Assembly: GCA_965153455.1 (NCBI GenBank)
Contig: OZ234493.1
Coordinates: 27,518,213 to 27,582,212, forward strand
DNA from: Sphagnum compactum
Lineage: Eukaryota; Bryophyta; Sphagnopsida; Sphagnales
Length of the DNA stretch: 64,000 nt
Direction of reading: 5' to 3'
This document shows positions 23,262 through 36,660 of the stretch, in pieces. Both the position numbers and the translations under genes were made by a program. A model generated the notes under the pieces. That model did no database searches. It had not been told where the DNA came from and worked only from the letters and a program-made list of their open reading frames with translations. Position 1 is the stretch's first letter. Each line of letters opens with the position of its first letter.

Positions 23262-23874
23262 GAAAGTGATGTGAATTGATGGGATTGTTTGCTTAGATAA
23301 TGGTAAGTGTGGGTTAACATAGTTGATCCACTTTTGGCTCATAACTCTCCATTTCCATGTCTGTTCTTTTTTCCTGCTGCAACTTACTTTCAAGTACAAA
23401 GATTTTCCAATTGTGAGTCATCATGAGAAGTGGATTACCCTTTAATCAAGTTTGTTTCTTTGTGTGTTTGCAGGAATGTTCAAGCTTTGGTTTGCAAGAT
23501 GCTACAAGGTTTGTTTTCTAGTATGTGCTTTGGGGAAGAGGTTCTCAAAAATTCTCAATCACACTTGCATTGAAGAGCTTGGCATCAAGCATTTTTCAGT
23601 TGTTTTCTTGTGGTTTTCTTAGTCAAAGGTTTTTGATAAGGATTGTTGGGTGCACCAGAAAAGAAAAAAATTGGAAGGCCCTGATGGGATGGTATATAGG
23701 GAATGTGTGTATGCAGGCATATGAGCCCAACACATTGCTCCTTGACAATTCTTTAGCAACTATGGGAGCATGACCACCATCGACGGAAATAACCTGTCTT
23801 TTTCATCCAGAGAAGAAGGTTGTGGTTGTTTATGGTGATGGAGGCTTCATGTTAAATTCTCAAGGAGGATTCTA
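23262..23874 (+). pseudogene. Decayed thiamine-diphosphate enzyme gene, acetolactate-synthase-like, C-terminal part
   Basis: Three exon-like pieces with splice sites still visible: about 23262-23302 (DGIVCLDN, then GTAAGT), 23474-23508 (GMFKLWFARCYK between CAG and GTTTGT) and 23717-23874 (AYEPNTLLLDNSLATMGA, then HPEKKVVVVYGDGGFMLNSQ). The GDGGFM...N block is the ThDP/Mg-binding motif of the acetolactate-synthase group. In-frame stops fall before the first block, in place of the glycine-rich loop after ATMGA (TGA), and after NSQGGF (TAG). The preserved introns mean it is a decayed gene copy, not a retrocopy. Assignment to the AlsS-like subgroup is from memory of that family. Confidence 0.7.
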
Positions 23875-24198
23875 GTCTTTCTTCCCATGGGTCTTAAAGT
23901 TAAGAAATATTTATAACTTAGTCTACTTTCCCCTTTGTCCCATTGTTGAACTTTTGGAGTGAAAGTGAGTTGTAGACCTGTTGCACAAGTTTGAAAGATT
24001 TGTAGAAAAGAAGAATTTTGCTAAGAGCTAGTAGGGGCATTACAATCTTATATATAAAGAAGTTTATTGAGCATTTTGATGGTTTTTGAAGGCGATGGAG
24101 ACAATAGTGCATTTAGATATCAACTTGACCATTGTTGTTTGGAATGACAATGGCTTTTCAGTTTTTAGTTTTCAGTATTCCTTCCATACATTTCACAA

Positions 24199-24490
24199 AG
24201 AGATTACAGATTTCAATTTTTAACTTTCAACTTTCAACATTCACACATCCAAATTCAAACATTTCAATTTTCAAAATTTCAAATTCCAGATGCTTCACAT
24301 AGAGATTTCAATTTTCAGTTTTTAGCTTTAAGTATTCACACATCCCAATTCAGACATTTTAATTCTCAAAATTTCAAATTCCAAACATTTCACATACAAG
24401 TTTCAAATTTCAGTTTTCAGCTTTCAATATTCACACATTGGAATTCAAACATTTCAATTTTCAAAATTTTAGATTCCAAACATTCCATAT
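24199..24490 (+). repeat. About 95-bp tandem repeat, three units
   Basis: Units at 24199-24300, 24301-24395 and 24396-24490. Each has TTTCA-rich text followed by CACACAT, AATTC, ACATTT(C/T)AATT, TCAAAATTT and a closing CACAT or CATAT. A partial unit precedes from about 24151. Confidence 0.8.
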
Positions 24491-25649
24491 ATTGTAGTGC
24501 CTTGGCAGGTTTGGCACATGCCTCCCAAACAATTAATTAATTTTGAATATTCAATTTCACCAAAAAAAAATCCTAAAGATTATTTATATTCCTTCCTAAA
24601 GAGTTGGTCTTTGGAACAAAATATTGATCATGGTCATATAACATTGGGCAGAGCCATTACGCAATGAGCTGCTTGTTTTGTTCGCAACCTACCAGTTAGC
24701 ACTAGGTACCCCCTGGCCTCTCTTAGGTTCAATGATACCATAACCCTTCACTGCATGGATGAACTTTCCAGATCCACTCCCTGCATGGATGAAAAGGGGC
24801 ATCTCAATCCTCACGACAGCCAGTTATGTCCAGTAATTGGCTCAGGCTACATGGTCATTGGAGGTAATCTCATTGCCTCCATAACTCGAGAACAAACCAG
24901 GCAGCGCTTGCCAATTACCTAGTCCATACTTGTTGTTTTCTTTCTTTTTCATGACTGCCCATTTGCCCATCCAAGATGTGTCTAGTGTGCCCACACACAT
25001 CTTGCTGATGCCCCTACACACTTTGGGTGATGTTATGCAAATTTTGGGCTTGTAGTTGCATAACATGAGCCAAATGAGATGTCCAACCTAACATTGGCAT
25101 GATAGCCAACATAAATTTGGCACTTCATGTCAGTTTTGACAACTTTGTACCCTGTAACCCGTGCCTATTATGTCGGATAAGGCACCACATGAGCCCATTA
25201 GGGTTGGCCAGGTGACACACCCAACATAATGGGCAAGTGTGAGACTATTCTATGACTGTAAGGTCTTGGGTGGTAGATTCAACCATTTTTTAAAAAGACC
25301 ATGCTCAACAGACACATTTTGGTCATTAATATGAGTGTACGATTATCATCAGAAGATTACGTCACATAATTTGGTCATGACAATGGCATAATCTGCCACC
25401 CCAGACCTTATTGCCTTTGTTACATACATTTGCTCCATGATTGATCAGTTTGTGGGTGCACATTGCAACCTATCAACCAGTAGGTTCAATTGTTGGCCAT
25501 ATTTATATTGTGCATCTTGAAGAAGCTTGATCCCCATGCAAAGAATGTAGTTCACTACTTTACAAAAACTTGAGCCAAAAAGAACATAGGTGAGAAGAAG
25601 AAGATATTGCATTTGCACCAGTGTTGGGTGCTCCTCGGTTTGGTGAGTC
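24491..25649. other. Intergenic DNA, no gene recognised
   Basis: Several short palindromic or repeated phrases (for example GTTATGCAAATTTTGGGC and its partner TTGCATAAC near 25030-25060), but no coding or element structure. Confidence 0.4.
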
Positions 25650-26159
25650 AGAATCATTGCTTCTAGTTAGTAAGAACTAAACTAGAATTGGGTCTCATTT
25701 TCAAAACTGAATCTGGAATGGATTTTATTATTTTGAAGAACTAGACAGGTGTTAGTAAGAACCAGACTCTAATCAAGTCTAATTTTTACAACTAGAATGA
25801 GATTTTAAAAATAAAAACTGGACCTGGAATATTCTAGTTTATTTTCTTCATGAAAATAAAAGAACCAACCAACACTGGTTCCGTCAAAATGTCAGACAAT
25901 TCTCTCTTTTTCAAGCAAAAGAATTGGCCAATAAGGGTCAGGTAAATGCATCCTTATTGGTGATTCTCAAAAAACATGCCCTGATATACATACAATTGTG
26001 ATTCTGAAAAATCAAAGAATTGATTCTCATATATTACTCTACTTCTCAAAAAATCAAAGACTTGTGAAAGAATCATAACATAAAACCATCTATTCTTTGG
26101 AAAATCAAAGGGACCCGTCAAAGAATCTTACATAAAACTGCTGGTTCTTTCATAAAACC

Positions 26160-26335
26160 ATCACTTCTTTGAGGAGTTTGAAAACCCAGAACTAGAGGTT
26201 CTCTGATTTGGAATTTTTTGAAAAAGCTGAAACTGGAGGTGCTATGATTCCAAACATTTTTAAAAACTCCAGAATCACAAATTCTAAAACTGGATCCAAA
26301 GGTTATTAACAAAATTGAAGAACTGCCCAACAATA
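26160..26335 (+). repeat. Dispersed repeat shared with 55440-55585
   Basis: Both places carry GAACT(A/G)GAGGT or AACTGGAGGT phrases in A/T-rich text and end with (G/A)TTATTAACAAAAT. Alignment by eye is patchy. Confidence 0.45.
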
Positions 26336-26340
26336 GTTTG

Positions 26341-28427
26341 CACTCTTCCAGTGCCCAACTTCACAAGTACTAGTGTGGCTTGTGCCGTTGGCCCAAGTGT
26401 TACCACGTCCTCAACTGATTTTTCCTCCCAAAACCTGGTTTTTTAGAATTTATTTGAATTTTCAGTGGCAGAAATCACTTCAAAATCAATATTTCCCACA
26501 TTCTGAATCCAAATCTTACCAAGTAAATTCCATTAAATCCTGCTCATCAAGATCTTTCCAACAACACCAAAGAAAATTTCCAATTCATCTAGGATTTTCA
26601 GCTACGATTTAATTTAATTTTCAGTGAAGAAATCATTCAATATTCAAGAACTTTTGCACTGCAAGTCCAAATGACATGAACCCAAGCCGATGCACCCCAC
26701 CTCATTGAGAGCTTTCCAAAGAGATCAAGAACGCAATCTGAAGCATCTCAGTTTGGTGGATCTCATAAGTACAAAACAAAACAAACAAACTACGTTCCCT
26801 CATAGATAGATTGCTCTTATTAGCCTCGCTTATTGCCATTTCCTGTGTCCTTTGATGGGCAGGTGAAAATCTGACATCTTTTCATTTTCATCACTAGTAG
26901 TCTTTACTAATGTTGTGTGAGTATTTGATTTTTCACTAGTCAAGGGTGGTGTGAGTATTTGGTTTAGTTATCAAATAACCAATAATTGTCAAAATCAAAT
27001 CCTCTTGTATTACATAGCCTTGGCCTCTTGAGAATTATTTAACATCAAACATCAGTTGCAAGTATGAATGGAAGTTGGCAAGCACATATGAAAGTGGTAC
27101 AAATAGAGGACACAACAAGTGGGCTCTGCAAGCTCAAATATTGAAATAGTCTCAGAAGGACCTTGTAATCATATGGCCATAAAACATGGACCTATTTTTA
27201 AAAGGATGACCTCAACCTAGTCCAAGTTCCAATTTCATTTTTATTATTTAAGAAGTTTCACAATATAATCCAAAATGTTTCAAAAAGAACTTTTGAACTT
27301 CCAATCTAGATACCTCAAAACCTAACTCAAAACTTGGACTACCCTAAACCTATGAACGTTGTTCAAACCAACAATACTTAAAATAGAAATGTTTCATTGA
27401 AATTTGCTCAAAATTGAACTTGCAATTCACAATAACAACTTGTTGAAAAAATTTCAAAATGTTGGAACAAGTAAATTTTGCATCATTCGATAGTATGCAA
27501 TTAGGGCACAAAATTTATAAACAACAAAGATTTGTTTGGAGGATGACATATATTACAATGTCCATTCAAAAAAGAAATCTATGCATTGGTAACTCATGGA
27601 AATGTGTTGTGTCACTATTTAAAAGAGAGGTTTTGCAAAAACATATCCCTTAATAATTGGTCAAAATGAACAAGCATCTAGTGGCAGACGTAAGATGATA
27701 AAAAACCCTATGAACTTTGCAAGTGTCAATGTTTGACATAAAATATGTCTAAACAACCTCCCATATTTTATGTGTTCCTTTCAAATCATTGAGTTCTCAA
27801 CATGTTCTCCAAATTCTCAATGTATTCCCAAACATGCTCCCAATAGCTCCATTTTATCCAATATTATTGATCTAAGTCTTAATCTTGAAAATCTATATAT
27901 CCTACCTAAAGGAAGGGATTACAAATATGTATATTGGGATTGTCAAAAGCTTGAATTTTTCTTTTTGCTGACCCAATAAAAAATGCCCATCACTAAAAGA
28001 ATATTAATAATATTTTTAAAGTTCTTACAAATTATTAATGAATCACAATATACTACCATGTTAAGGTACCTTAATAAAGTTTTTGATCATGATCAATTGC
28101 ATGGTCATTATGATTTATAACTCGGTCATGGATAAACCTCAACTTAGTTAATAGATGGTTTCATTTTGGTGGCCTAAGAAATAGGTTTTGTATGTAGGAA
28201 GATACCTAAAAAAAAAAAGGTGATTACAAGGTAAATAGATGGTTTATATAGATAACGGTTGTTCAATTACCTATTGACAACTAAGTTGAGGTTGATGTAG
28301 GTAGGTTGCCAATAGATAATAAAAATTGAGCTAACCGCTATGGTTAACTAAGGAATTGGAACCCAATAAATACTTTGTACTTCTTGTACCACTTACCATC
28401 CATGCAATGTTTTGTTTTTTTGAAAAA
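26341..28427. other. AT-rich intergenic DNA
   Basis: No gene recognised. A degenerate GTTC(C/T)C array at about 27768-27860 (minus the rest of the element) is a distant relative of the family at 431-1560. Confidence 0.45.
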
Positions 28428-28662
28428 AGTTCACCAAATTCCAATGTAAAAAATATGATGTCAACCTATACAAAATATTTTCCATGGAAAAAATGGCCCA
28501 AATTCATTAGATTTAAAAAAAAAAGTTTTTAGATCATAAATTTTTAATGATAAGTTCCAATAGGTAATCAAGAATATAGAAGGATCTTGCTTTTTTCTAC
28601 TTTCATACTTAGTCTATAGCCAAATCTGGCTAAATCATCGAAAAGAAAAACCTTGGATCCAT
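28428..28662 (+). repeat. TTCGCC / TATAGCCAAATTTGGCTA dispersed repeat, copy 2
   Basis: Shares with the 40560 copy the order CACCAAATT, AAAAATATGAT.TCAA, GGCCCAAATTC, then CTACTTTCATACTTAG and TATAGCCAAATCTGGCTAAATCAT. Confidence 0.6.
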
Positions 28663-28786
28663 CTTACATGGTTTTGATAATGTGAATTTTGATGTTCATA
28701 ATCATTTCCTAACCAAAACGTTTCAAGAAAGTAATGGTGGTTATGTTTCTTAAATCTTTTGGTCAAGGACATTTTTGAAACATATT

Positions 28787-28806
28787 GGGGGGGGGGGGGG
28801 GGGGGG
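28787..28806 (+). repeat. Poly-G tract of 20
   Basis: Uninterrupted run of 20 G in otherwise AT-rich DNA. Confidence 0.85.
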
Positions 28807-31800
28807 TGGTTTAAATATAATTTTCAAAGGTATTTTAGATAGTATTTTATTTTATTTTTAATTAAAAATTAATTGATTAAGTATAATTTGGATATGAAGT
28901 TCAAGTTTTTGATTGTTGAAGGGGCCATGAAAATTAGGAACAAAAATTTGTAACGATTTTCAATTATTTTTATTCCAATGAACACTTAAGACCATATACT
29001 CTCACATGGAATGAATAAATATGATTAAAAAATCTACAATATTAAAAAACTTAAAAGAAAAAGCATAGGAATATTATTTGATCAGTTTTAGTTCCTAAAT
29101 CATTCCTTAAGGTGATTTTTTATGCTAACACCTAATTATATTTTCACCCAATATTTCAAAATTTTCATGAACTATTGAAAAAAGAAAGATGTTAAATATC
29201 TTCTATCAAGTTATACTTGAACATCAATGTAATGTTTTCCACAAAGCCACATGATTTTGTCACAAGGTTTCACTAACATCAACATAGATATAGGTTAAAT
29301 AAAACATAAATTAATTTTGTTCAATGCCTAGAAATAGACTAATGGTTTAAAACTTCACTATTTTCTGAAATCCTTTGTGAAAGGTGACGGCTTTGATATT
29401 AGATTGGGAGAATAGAACATGTAGAAGATTACAATCTAGCATAACCATGTAGGGCACAAAAGGACAAACTTGAAGAAAACTCATTAGGGAGTGTTTAGGG
29501 CAGGTTTTTTAATTAGTGTTGGTTATTTGGTGGGTATTTCAATTGTGTGTATATATATATAAGGGTGAAAATTTCAAAGCCTTGTATTTGGTTCATATTC
29601 AAACTAGTTATGTTTGCCCCATACATGTTTAGTAAAACCTTAAATCATACATGCATGTCTACTATCTTAAGGCAATAATAAATTTTTATAACATAAAAGG
29701 CAACAACAATACAAGAAAATAATCAATTAAAAATTAATTTCATTATTATTGTTGTTATTAAATCTTCATCAAAGCCTTATTGAAGTTTTTTACATAAAAA
29801 TCAAAATAATTAAAATTGTTTATATCTCAAAAACAAAATGTATATTAAAATTGACATGTTTTATTTTAATCAATTCTTGCATAATCTTTCAAATCATTTT
29901 TTTAAGAATTTCATTTTAATAAAATTTAAAAGAATTGAAGCTAGTTATTTGTATAATTATCAAAAAAATATCATTTGAAAAATTAGTCATATGATTGTTT
30001 TTACATTTCATAGTGATGAAACCTCGTGATACAAAAAGGCAAGTGACAACCCAAAAAAATAAAATGATATAGAGGCACAATTAAATCAATTACGCAACAT
30101 TCATACTTTGAGAAAAAACCCAACAATAAGATGGGTAGACTTCAAAACAACCCATCAATTGGACAAGTGCACCAAAAATTGGGGCAATAGAAAATTTGGT
30201 GTAAACATTTTAATTTTATCTATAATCATAATATCACATCATAAAAATACAAAATGGGTATTTAACAAAAGTCTTGACTCATACTTTTGATTTGCACCTA
30301 GAAATGAACAACAACAAAATAGGGTTAGGTTTAGTTTTCACTTTTAAAGTTAGGGTTCACATTTCATTTTGCATGGCAAACTTGAAACTTTTTACAAACA
30401 AATAACTATTTAAAAAGATTTTTTAGATTTTTTTACAAAGATCCTTAAGAAACATGTTTAAAAGTTTCTTTTAAATATAGAGCTAACAACAACTTCTAAA
30501 ACTTTTCTAAGAGAATAATTGGAAGAAGTTTCTAGTTTAGATGTAATTTTTAAAAAACACATAATTGATAAAAACTTCTAAAAGAATCATGATCAATGGA
30601 AATTTCTAGAAGGTTATTTAATATAAACTCATAAAAGGCTTAGTATTTTAAAAGGTTGATGATTTTTTAGAAAGTTCCATTGAATAGCATAAAAAGAGGT
30701 TCAAAAGGCACCACCCTTTAATCTCACCAATGCAAGTTGTGGCCATTGTACTTCTAATTCATTTATGCCTAACTTGCATCATGCCTTGTTTAAGCAATAA
30801 AGTCATTTAATTTTTGCTCATTATGAAGTTTTTAATTTGTTAAATCTCATAGTTCATTCTAAGTTGTCTTTGTTTTATCTTTGACAAAACAACATATTAT
30901 CAAGAATTAATAGTTTTTTTTCAAAAGACCCTTCTTTTGTCATCTTTATTGTCTTCTTGAATGCAATGCAATGGAACATCGCCATAACAGTTGTGTTCAT
31001 GGAAGCAAAGGAATGCCTATTGACAACGTTTGTAGCTTATTACTAAACTTTTCACAAATTTTAGAAAACCATGAAAAAGGTAAGTTTTTTTGAAATTTTT
31101 GTATTCTTATTTATGTTTTTCATTGTTGAGGGTCCAAATTTTTTAAGGTGTACCAAAACCTTGTCACAACATCACCCTTTTCTATCTTTTTTACCTAATC
31201 CTTTTTTATCATGTGAAAACACATTTATGGATGATTATGATGAAATCTAAAATTGTGATGGTTTAAAATATAATCCTTTTGAATTTTTTGACAATTTTTT
31301 ATTCATTATTTTTTATGAGGATCAAAATATACGATAAAAAAGGATTATAGTAAGGACTAGGTCTTTTCATCCTATATGGTACACCTTAAAGGATTTTCAT
31401 CCTTGATTGTTTGTTATTTATTTTTGGAACCAATCATTTTTCCATCGCTTAATTGTTCATTTATTTTAGAAGTGATACTTCCACCATTCTAACGCATGTA
31501 TTTTTTCATTTGTTTTTGGAGGCATTGCCTTTGCCATTGTAACACGCACATTTGTTCATTGGTTTTTAGATGCACTGCCTCTAAAATTGAAATGTGTGTT
31601 TTTTGTTTAGTTTTTATTATTGTTATGAAGTTTGCAATCGCCTTTGGTTGGTGGTGTACTTGGGTATTGTGGTTGTTTAAAACAACAGGTTCGAATTAGT
31701 TGGCAATGACATTGTTGTGAAACATGAGGAATTTTCAAAAGTTTTGTGATGCCATTCATCTACCTCATTATCCAACAAAAGCAAAATGTGCTTTTGACTT

Positions 31801-33829
31801 TTCATTAAGAGATTAAATTTTTCAATGTAAAAGTTTTATTTCTAAGAGTTTGTAAATTTGAAAAAACTAGAAATTTCATGGTGATTTGCAACTTCATTAA
31901 ACATTTCGTTCAGGCCATGATTCATTAGGATTCTATGGAATTTGCAAATGTTTGGTAGTTTGGGAAAACTAAAAATTTGATGGTGATTAGTAGCTTCCTA
32001 TAAACAAGTGCATTTAACATCTTTATATGTGAAAATTGGAAACACCATGGTGATCTAAAATTTTGTCCAAGCCTATTTCACCCATGGCACACATTATAAT
32101 AATTGATCACATTTTTAATAAATGTAATTGGTAATGTTGTTGATGTTAAGCCTACTATTTACAATCTACCATGGGGGACAACTTTATGAGGTGATTTGAA
32201 AATGATTTGTTGCATAGCTCTTAAGGTTTAAGAAAAGGAACCATTTTTTAACAAATTGCATAACTTTAATTTGAGATCATTTCACAATTTCAAAAACATG
32301 CAAAAACATTGATTTTTGTTTAACAAAATACTTGACCTTTCATGACCAATTTTGAAGAGTTTTGAAGTTGTTGTGAATTAGTTTTACATTTTTTTAATGA
32401 TCTAGCCTTACTATGCAAATGATTATGGATCCATTCTTTCCACACATTTTTCATTTGTACAATGTTAATGTGCAAAAAATTTTGTAATTTTTTTTTCATT
32501 TGGTTTTCAATTCAAAGAATCAAAGACCTTGAACTAAGATTAGGTATTTGGTAAAAATCGGGTGGTAACCTTAAAGATCCCAAAACTTGGCTTTGAAATT
32601 AAGTATATTTTGGTAGAAAATTGGTTGATAGCCTTAACAAGATATTTGACAAGGTATTTGTCAAAGACCCTTTCCAATACCCACCTTACAAAATAATGAA
32701 ATACACACCCCTTGTACATGCCTTTAAAAACTGATTTTTTAAACACTCACCTCAAGTAGTTCTCTAATTAAAAATAAAAACTCAAGCCTTTGCGGATCTT
32801 TTATTAAAAAAAATCAAAAACCATAACCTACCTTGTATTTTAAAAATCAAACACATGCTTTACATTGGTATTTAGGCCCTAACATTATATTTGCACATAG
32901 TAGTTGTTAATGCAGTTTATACAAAAATATTGTTGCAGGGTGTAATCACAATAACACGTACCATAGAAAGTGTAATGTTTGCTTGTTTTTTTCACGTTTT
33001 AAAGTTGTAATTTAATTTGATGTTGAAATTTTAAGATTTGTTTATATAGTTATATTTTTTATATATCATGGGAACATGAGAATAAATTTGAATTTAATCC
33101 AATGAATAAAAAATTAATAAAAACACTCATATAACACTATAACACTTGTTTTTAAGTAGTAAAAAGACTTGTAAATGGATTTGAAATTTTTTGAAAATGA
33201 CATTTTTTGCCAAATTTTTAACATAAACCTTAATAAAATAGTATGGAAAAAATTTTAAAATTTTTAAAAGATTTTTTCAAAGACTTTCTCAAGAATATTT
33301 CCAAAAAAACAATCACAAAAATAATCAAAAAGTAAGTAGGTGTGGTTCATGTTATCCCATTTGGACCCTATAACTATTTTCTTATAGTCTACCCTTTGCT
33401 CCATTTTTTCACCTTGTCATTTCATACACATTTTGCATCCATGTTATACATGTTTTGGGCATGTTAAGCATGTTAATGGGTATGTCATGTGCTACCAAGC
33501 ATGTCACATGCCCCCTAATATTTATGACATGGGAAGTTATAGGTGTGAAACATGTTTTCATAGTAATTTTTTGTTTTGGTCAATCATTGCCAAATTTTTA
33601 CTTTTATAGAATGGCAATTATTATAATTCAAAGGGCAAAAAGGGGGAATACTTTTTATTTCATCAAAAAACATTAAAAAGTGATTGTAGATGATTAATTA
33701 CAATGTAGCATGGAATGGCTAGTTGAAACCCTAAACCCTATATGAATGTCACCAAACTATGTGTATGAGAGCCATTGGTGTTACTAAATAGCCACATGTA
33801 GGCCATCCAAGAGTGAAGAGTTGAGGTGC
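28807..33829. other. Five kilobases of strongly AT-rich DNA without a gene
   Basis: Frames are all short. Homopolymer A/T runs dominate. No terminal repeats, RNA genes or coding exons could be supported. Two telo-box-like motifs (AAACCCTAAACCCTA) stand at about 33726-33740. Confidence 0.5.
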
Positions 33830-34740
33830 ATAAAATCTAACTTTTACTTTATGGTGATCAATGTGCATAAATTTGTCCATCTACATTGAATTTAAGCATT
33901 TACCAAGAAGCAATGTGCATCAAGTCTATTTGGGACTCTATGTCAATCAATGTGCATGGAGTTTAAGAATTTAAATCAAGTCTAAAAATCTATCAAGAGT
34001 TTGTGTGTGTCAAGTTTATCTAAGACTATGTGTCGATTTGTGTGCATTGAATTTCACCATCTACAACAAGTTTGAACATCTAATAGAAGTCTATGTGTGT
34101 CAAGTCTATGTAGAATTCTATGTTGATCTATGTGCATTGAATTTGAAAATCTACTTTGAATCTAAGCATCTACCAAGAGTTAGTGTGTGTCAAGTATGTT
34201 AATGTCTTTTTATCAATCAATGTGTGTCATATTTGAACATCTATTATGAATTGATGTGCATCAAGTCTATTTGCAAATTTGTGTCAATTTGTTAATCTTT
34301 GTGTGTTGAGTTTGAGCATCTACTAGGAGTTAGTGCATCAAGTTTAAACGTTTGTTAGGAGTTGATGTGTGTCAAACCTATGTATAGTTCTATGTTGATT
34401 GATGTGCATTGGGTCTAAACATTTACATCAAGTCTAAGCATCTACCATGAGTTTGTGTGTGTCAAGTTTGTTTGTGACTTTGTGTCGATCGGTGCAAGTC
34501 TATCTATGTTGACCTTGTGTGTGTTGAATCTATATGTATAGATTTGTTTACATCTATTTTGTCTATATGAATATGTTTTTGTCAAATTTGTCACTATTAA
34601 TTTGTTTGGGTCACTTAATTAAGGTTAATACATCCAAGTTTGGTAGTCTACATTGTGAATCAAGTCTATGTTGTGAGTTGAATCTATGTGCATTGTGAAT
34701 AAAATTTGTCTAATATGTGTCAAATCTGTTTATATGTGAG
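33830..34740 (+). repeat. Degenerate 90-bp tandem array
   Basis: The phrase GTGT(G)CAAG or GTGTGTCAAG(T)CTAT recurs with its CAAG at 33921, 34011, 34101 and 34191, exactly 90 bp apart, and then at less regular spacing to about 34740. Each unit has TATGT(C/T)GAT, TGTGCATTGAATTT and CATCTA(C). Because 90 is a multiple of three the array stays open in places (34005-34202) and encodes a repeating peptide; this is a property of the array, not evidence for a gene. Confidence 0.8.
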
Positions 34741-35039
34741 TATGTTTGTTTATTATCGTGAATCATCTAGATTTGAAGTTAAGGTTTTGTGACACTCTCC
34801 TATTGAATCGTCTTTCACAATGCCACCAAAACTCCCACAAAGTTATAGATTCAAGTTTTTTTTTTCAAGTAGGAACCTTGCTATGGTGGTTTTCTTGTCA
34901 TACTAAAATCTAATGTAGTTTCGTCATCTCATAGTCCTTTTCCATTTTCCAATTTCAATGTTGTAGATGAAAATACAAAACATGATGCACATGTATATCC
35001 TTGAATGAACCATTTCCCATCCTTCAAGTAGATCGGCCT

Positions 35040-36660
35040 ACTATCCCATCCATGCCAAAAATCAATAAATGGAGTCCTATGATGCCACTAGAAATTTTCA
35101 AGACTCTTGAATTACAAAACTACCATGGGAAAAATTGTGTTTAAAATTAGATGGTACCTTGCATGCTATCAAGTGCAAGATTTATAATAAGGTGGGATGC
35201 TTTTTGTTAGCATGTAGGTCATAAGAAAGTCAAAAAAAATATTGAAATTGATGTGAAGAAAGGAGATTGGTATTATTCTAAAGTTTGTAGGCATGCCAAT
35301 AATTAAAATTGCTTGTTTTTTGTAATTATGAAAATGTTGCTACCCAAGTTGCAAACGGGATGGCAAGAGAAAAAACAAGGAAAGTTGTGCAATTTGCCAT
35401 AATCTTGCATTTGTTGTAGCAAGGATGTCCCATGTTGGCATATGAGGCAACAAAACCTTTGTTTGAGTTCCTAGTGATCCCAAAAAAACATTAAACTTTG
35501 GACCAATAATTATGACTAGACAATGGTAGAATTCATGCATCAAGGGGTTACAAAGTAACCAAGGTAAAAATGGGGGCTACTCATTATTTAATTTTCAATT
35601 GTGATGAAGTTTTTATAGTGGACAACCAACCTTGGTTGTTTATCCATGACCATGTAATGCAAAATTGGGTAAAGATTCAAATTTTCATCTCTTTGGGTCA
35701 GGTGGTTGAAGGATTAAGGAATGATAATCTAACTAAGGTTATTATGGAGGCTTTGATGATATTGTGATTAGACTTTCAATTTCACAATAGACAACTTTTA
35801 GGCTTTCAAATCATTGTTGGAGTTGAAAAATGAAAACATTTAAATGAGATGGGTACCCAATTAAATTTTGAAGTTCAACATTTGACTTTTGAAGTAAATG
35901 GCTAACATATGTAAATAATGCATTGAGATTTGGAGATTGGCTTGCAATCATACATGTTAGAATTTTTTTTTGTTGTTGTCGAATCACTAGTGAAAAATTA
36001 GTGCAAAGGTAATACCTTAAATCTTTTCCATTTTGTCCTTCGTTTCCAATTTTTTTCTAGATCTTTGATTTGTTTTTTACATGTTCATGCAACATGATTT
36101 ATGTGTCGTTTGGCAAGGGTTAAAGAAAACTTTGTTAGGATTTGAAAATTAAGTTTTCAACCCATGGTGTTATGGATGTTCTTGGGATTGTGTATCTCTA
36201 GTATTGTCTATAAATATATAGTGATGCATCTTTTGTGAAACACCTTGAGATTCTTAAAAATAACGTTTTGTTATAACAAAACCCACAAGGTGGATATGAA
36301 AAATGTTATGGTACAAGAGCTATTGAATGCTAGTGATCTTGACTACCAACATAACATGTTTAAGCTCACAATGAAATCGAATGTAAAACATGCATGATTC
36401 CCCCATTTGACATGAATTTTTTAACCAAAATGCAACACCTTGAAACAACATCTCAAATATTACTCTCTAACTTCCCTGAATATATGAAACTGGTTCAATT
36501 GGCCTTGTTGTAAATAATAGGCCATGTGGAAGATGAAAAATATTTTTCAACCCACCTACCAATTGTTGTGTGCATGTTTGCACAACAATTCTATACTTCG
36601 CAAAAAAAATCACATGTGGAATGTATGAAATGATGTAGAGTAGCCCATCACCAATATTGC
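35040..36660 (+). pseudogene. Decayed hAT-type transposase
   Basis: Successive frames on the plus strand read like pieces of one protein in order: VGDWYYSK-like text after a CKxxxNK block near 35170-35290; VANGMAREKTRKVVQFA followed by an LHLL block near 35345-35415; IFNCDEVFIVDNQPWLFIH (35570-35767 frame) through VVEGLRNDNLTKVIMEAL; and near 36430-36600 a C-terminal block with MKLVQLALL, VEDEKYFST, then HLPIVVCMFAQQFYT. VEDE.(Y/T)FST resembles the hAT dimerisation motif. Stops and frameshifts separate the pieces. Terminal repeats were not found. Confidence 0.65.

Noticed and set aside
34005-34202. Plus-strand frame with a 30-residue internal repeat
   Set aside because: Explained by the 90-bp DNA array; neighbouring units contain stops in every frame.
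33830-34740. CRISPR-like regular array
   Set aside because: Plant nuclear context, no invariant repeat with unique spacers; whole 90-bp units are related to each other.
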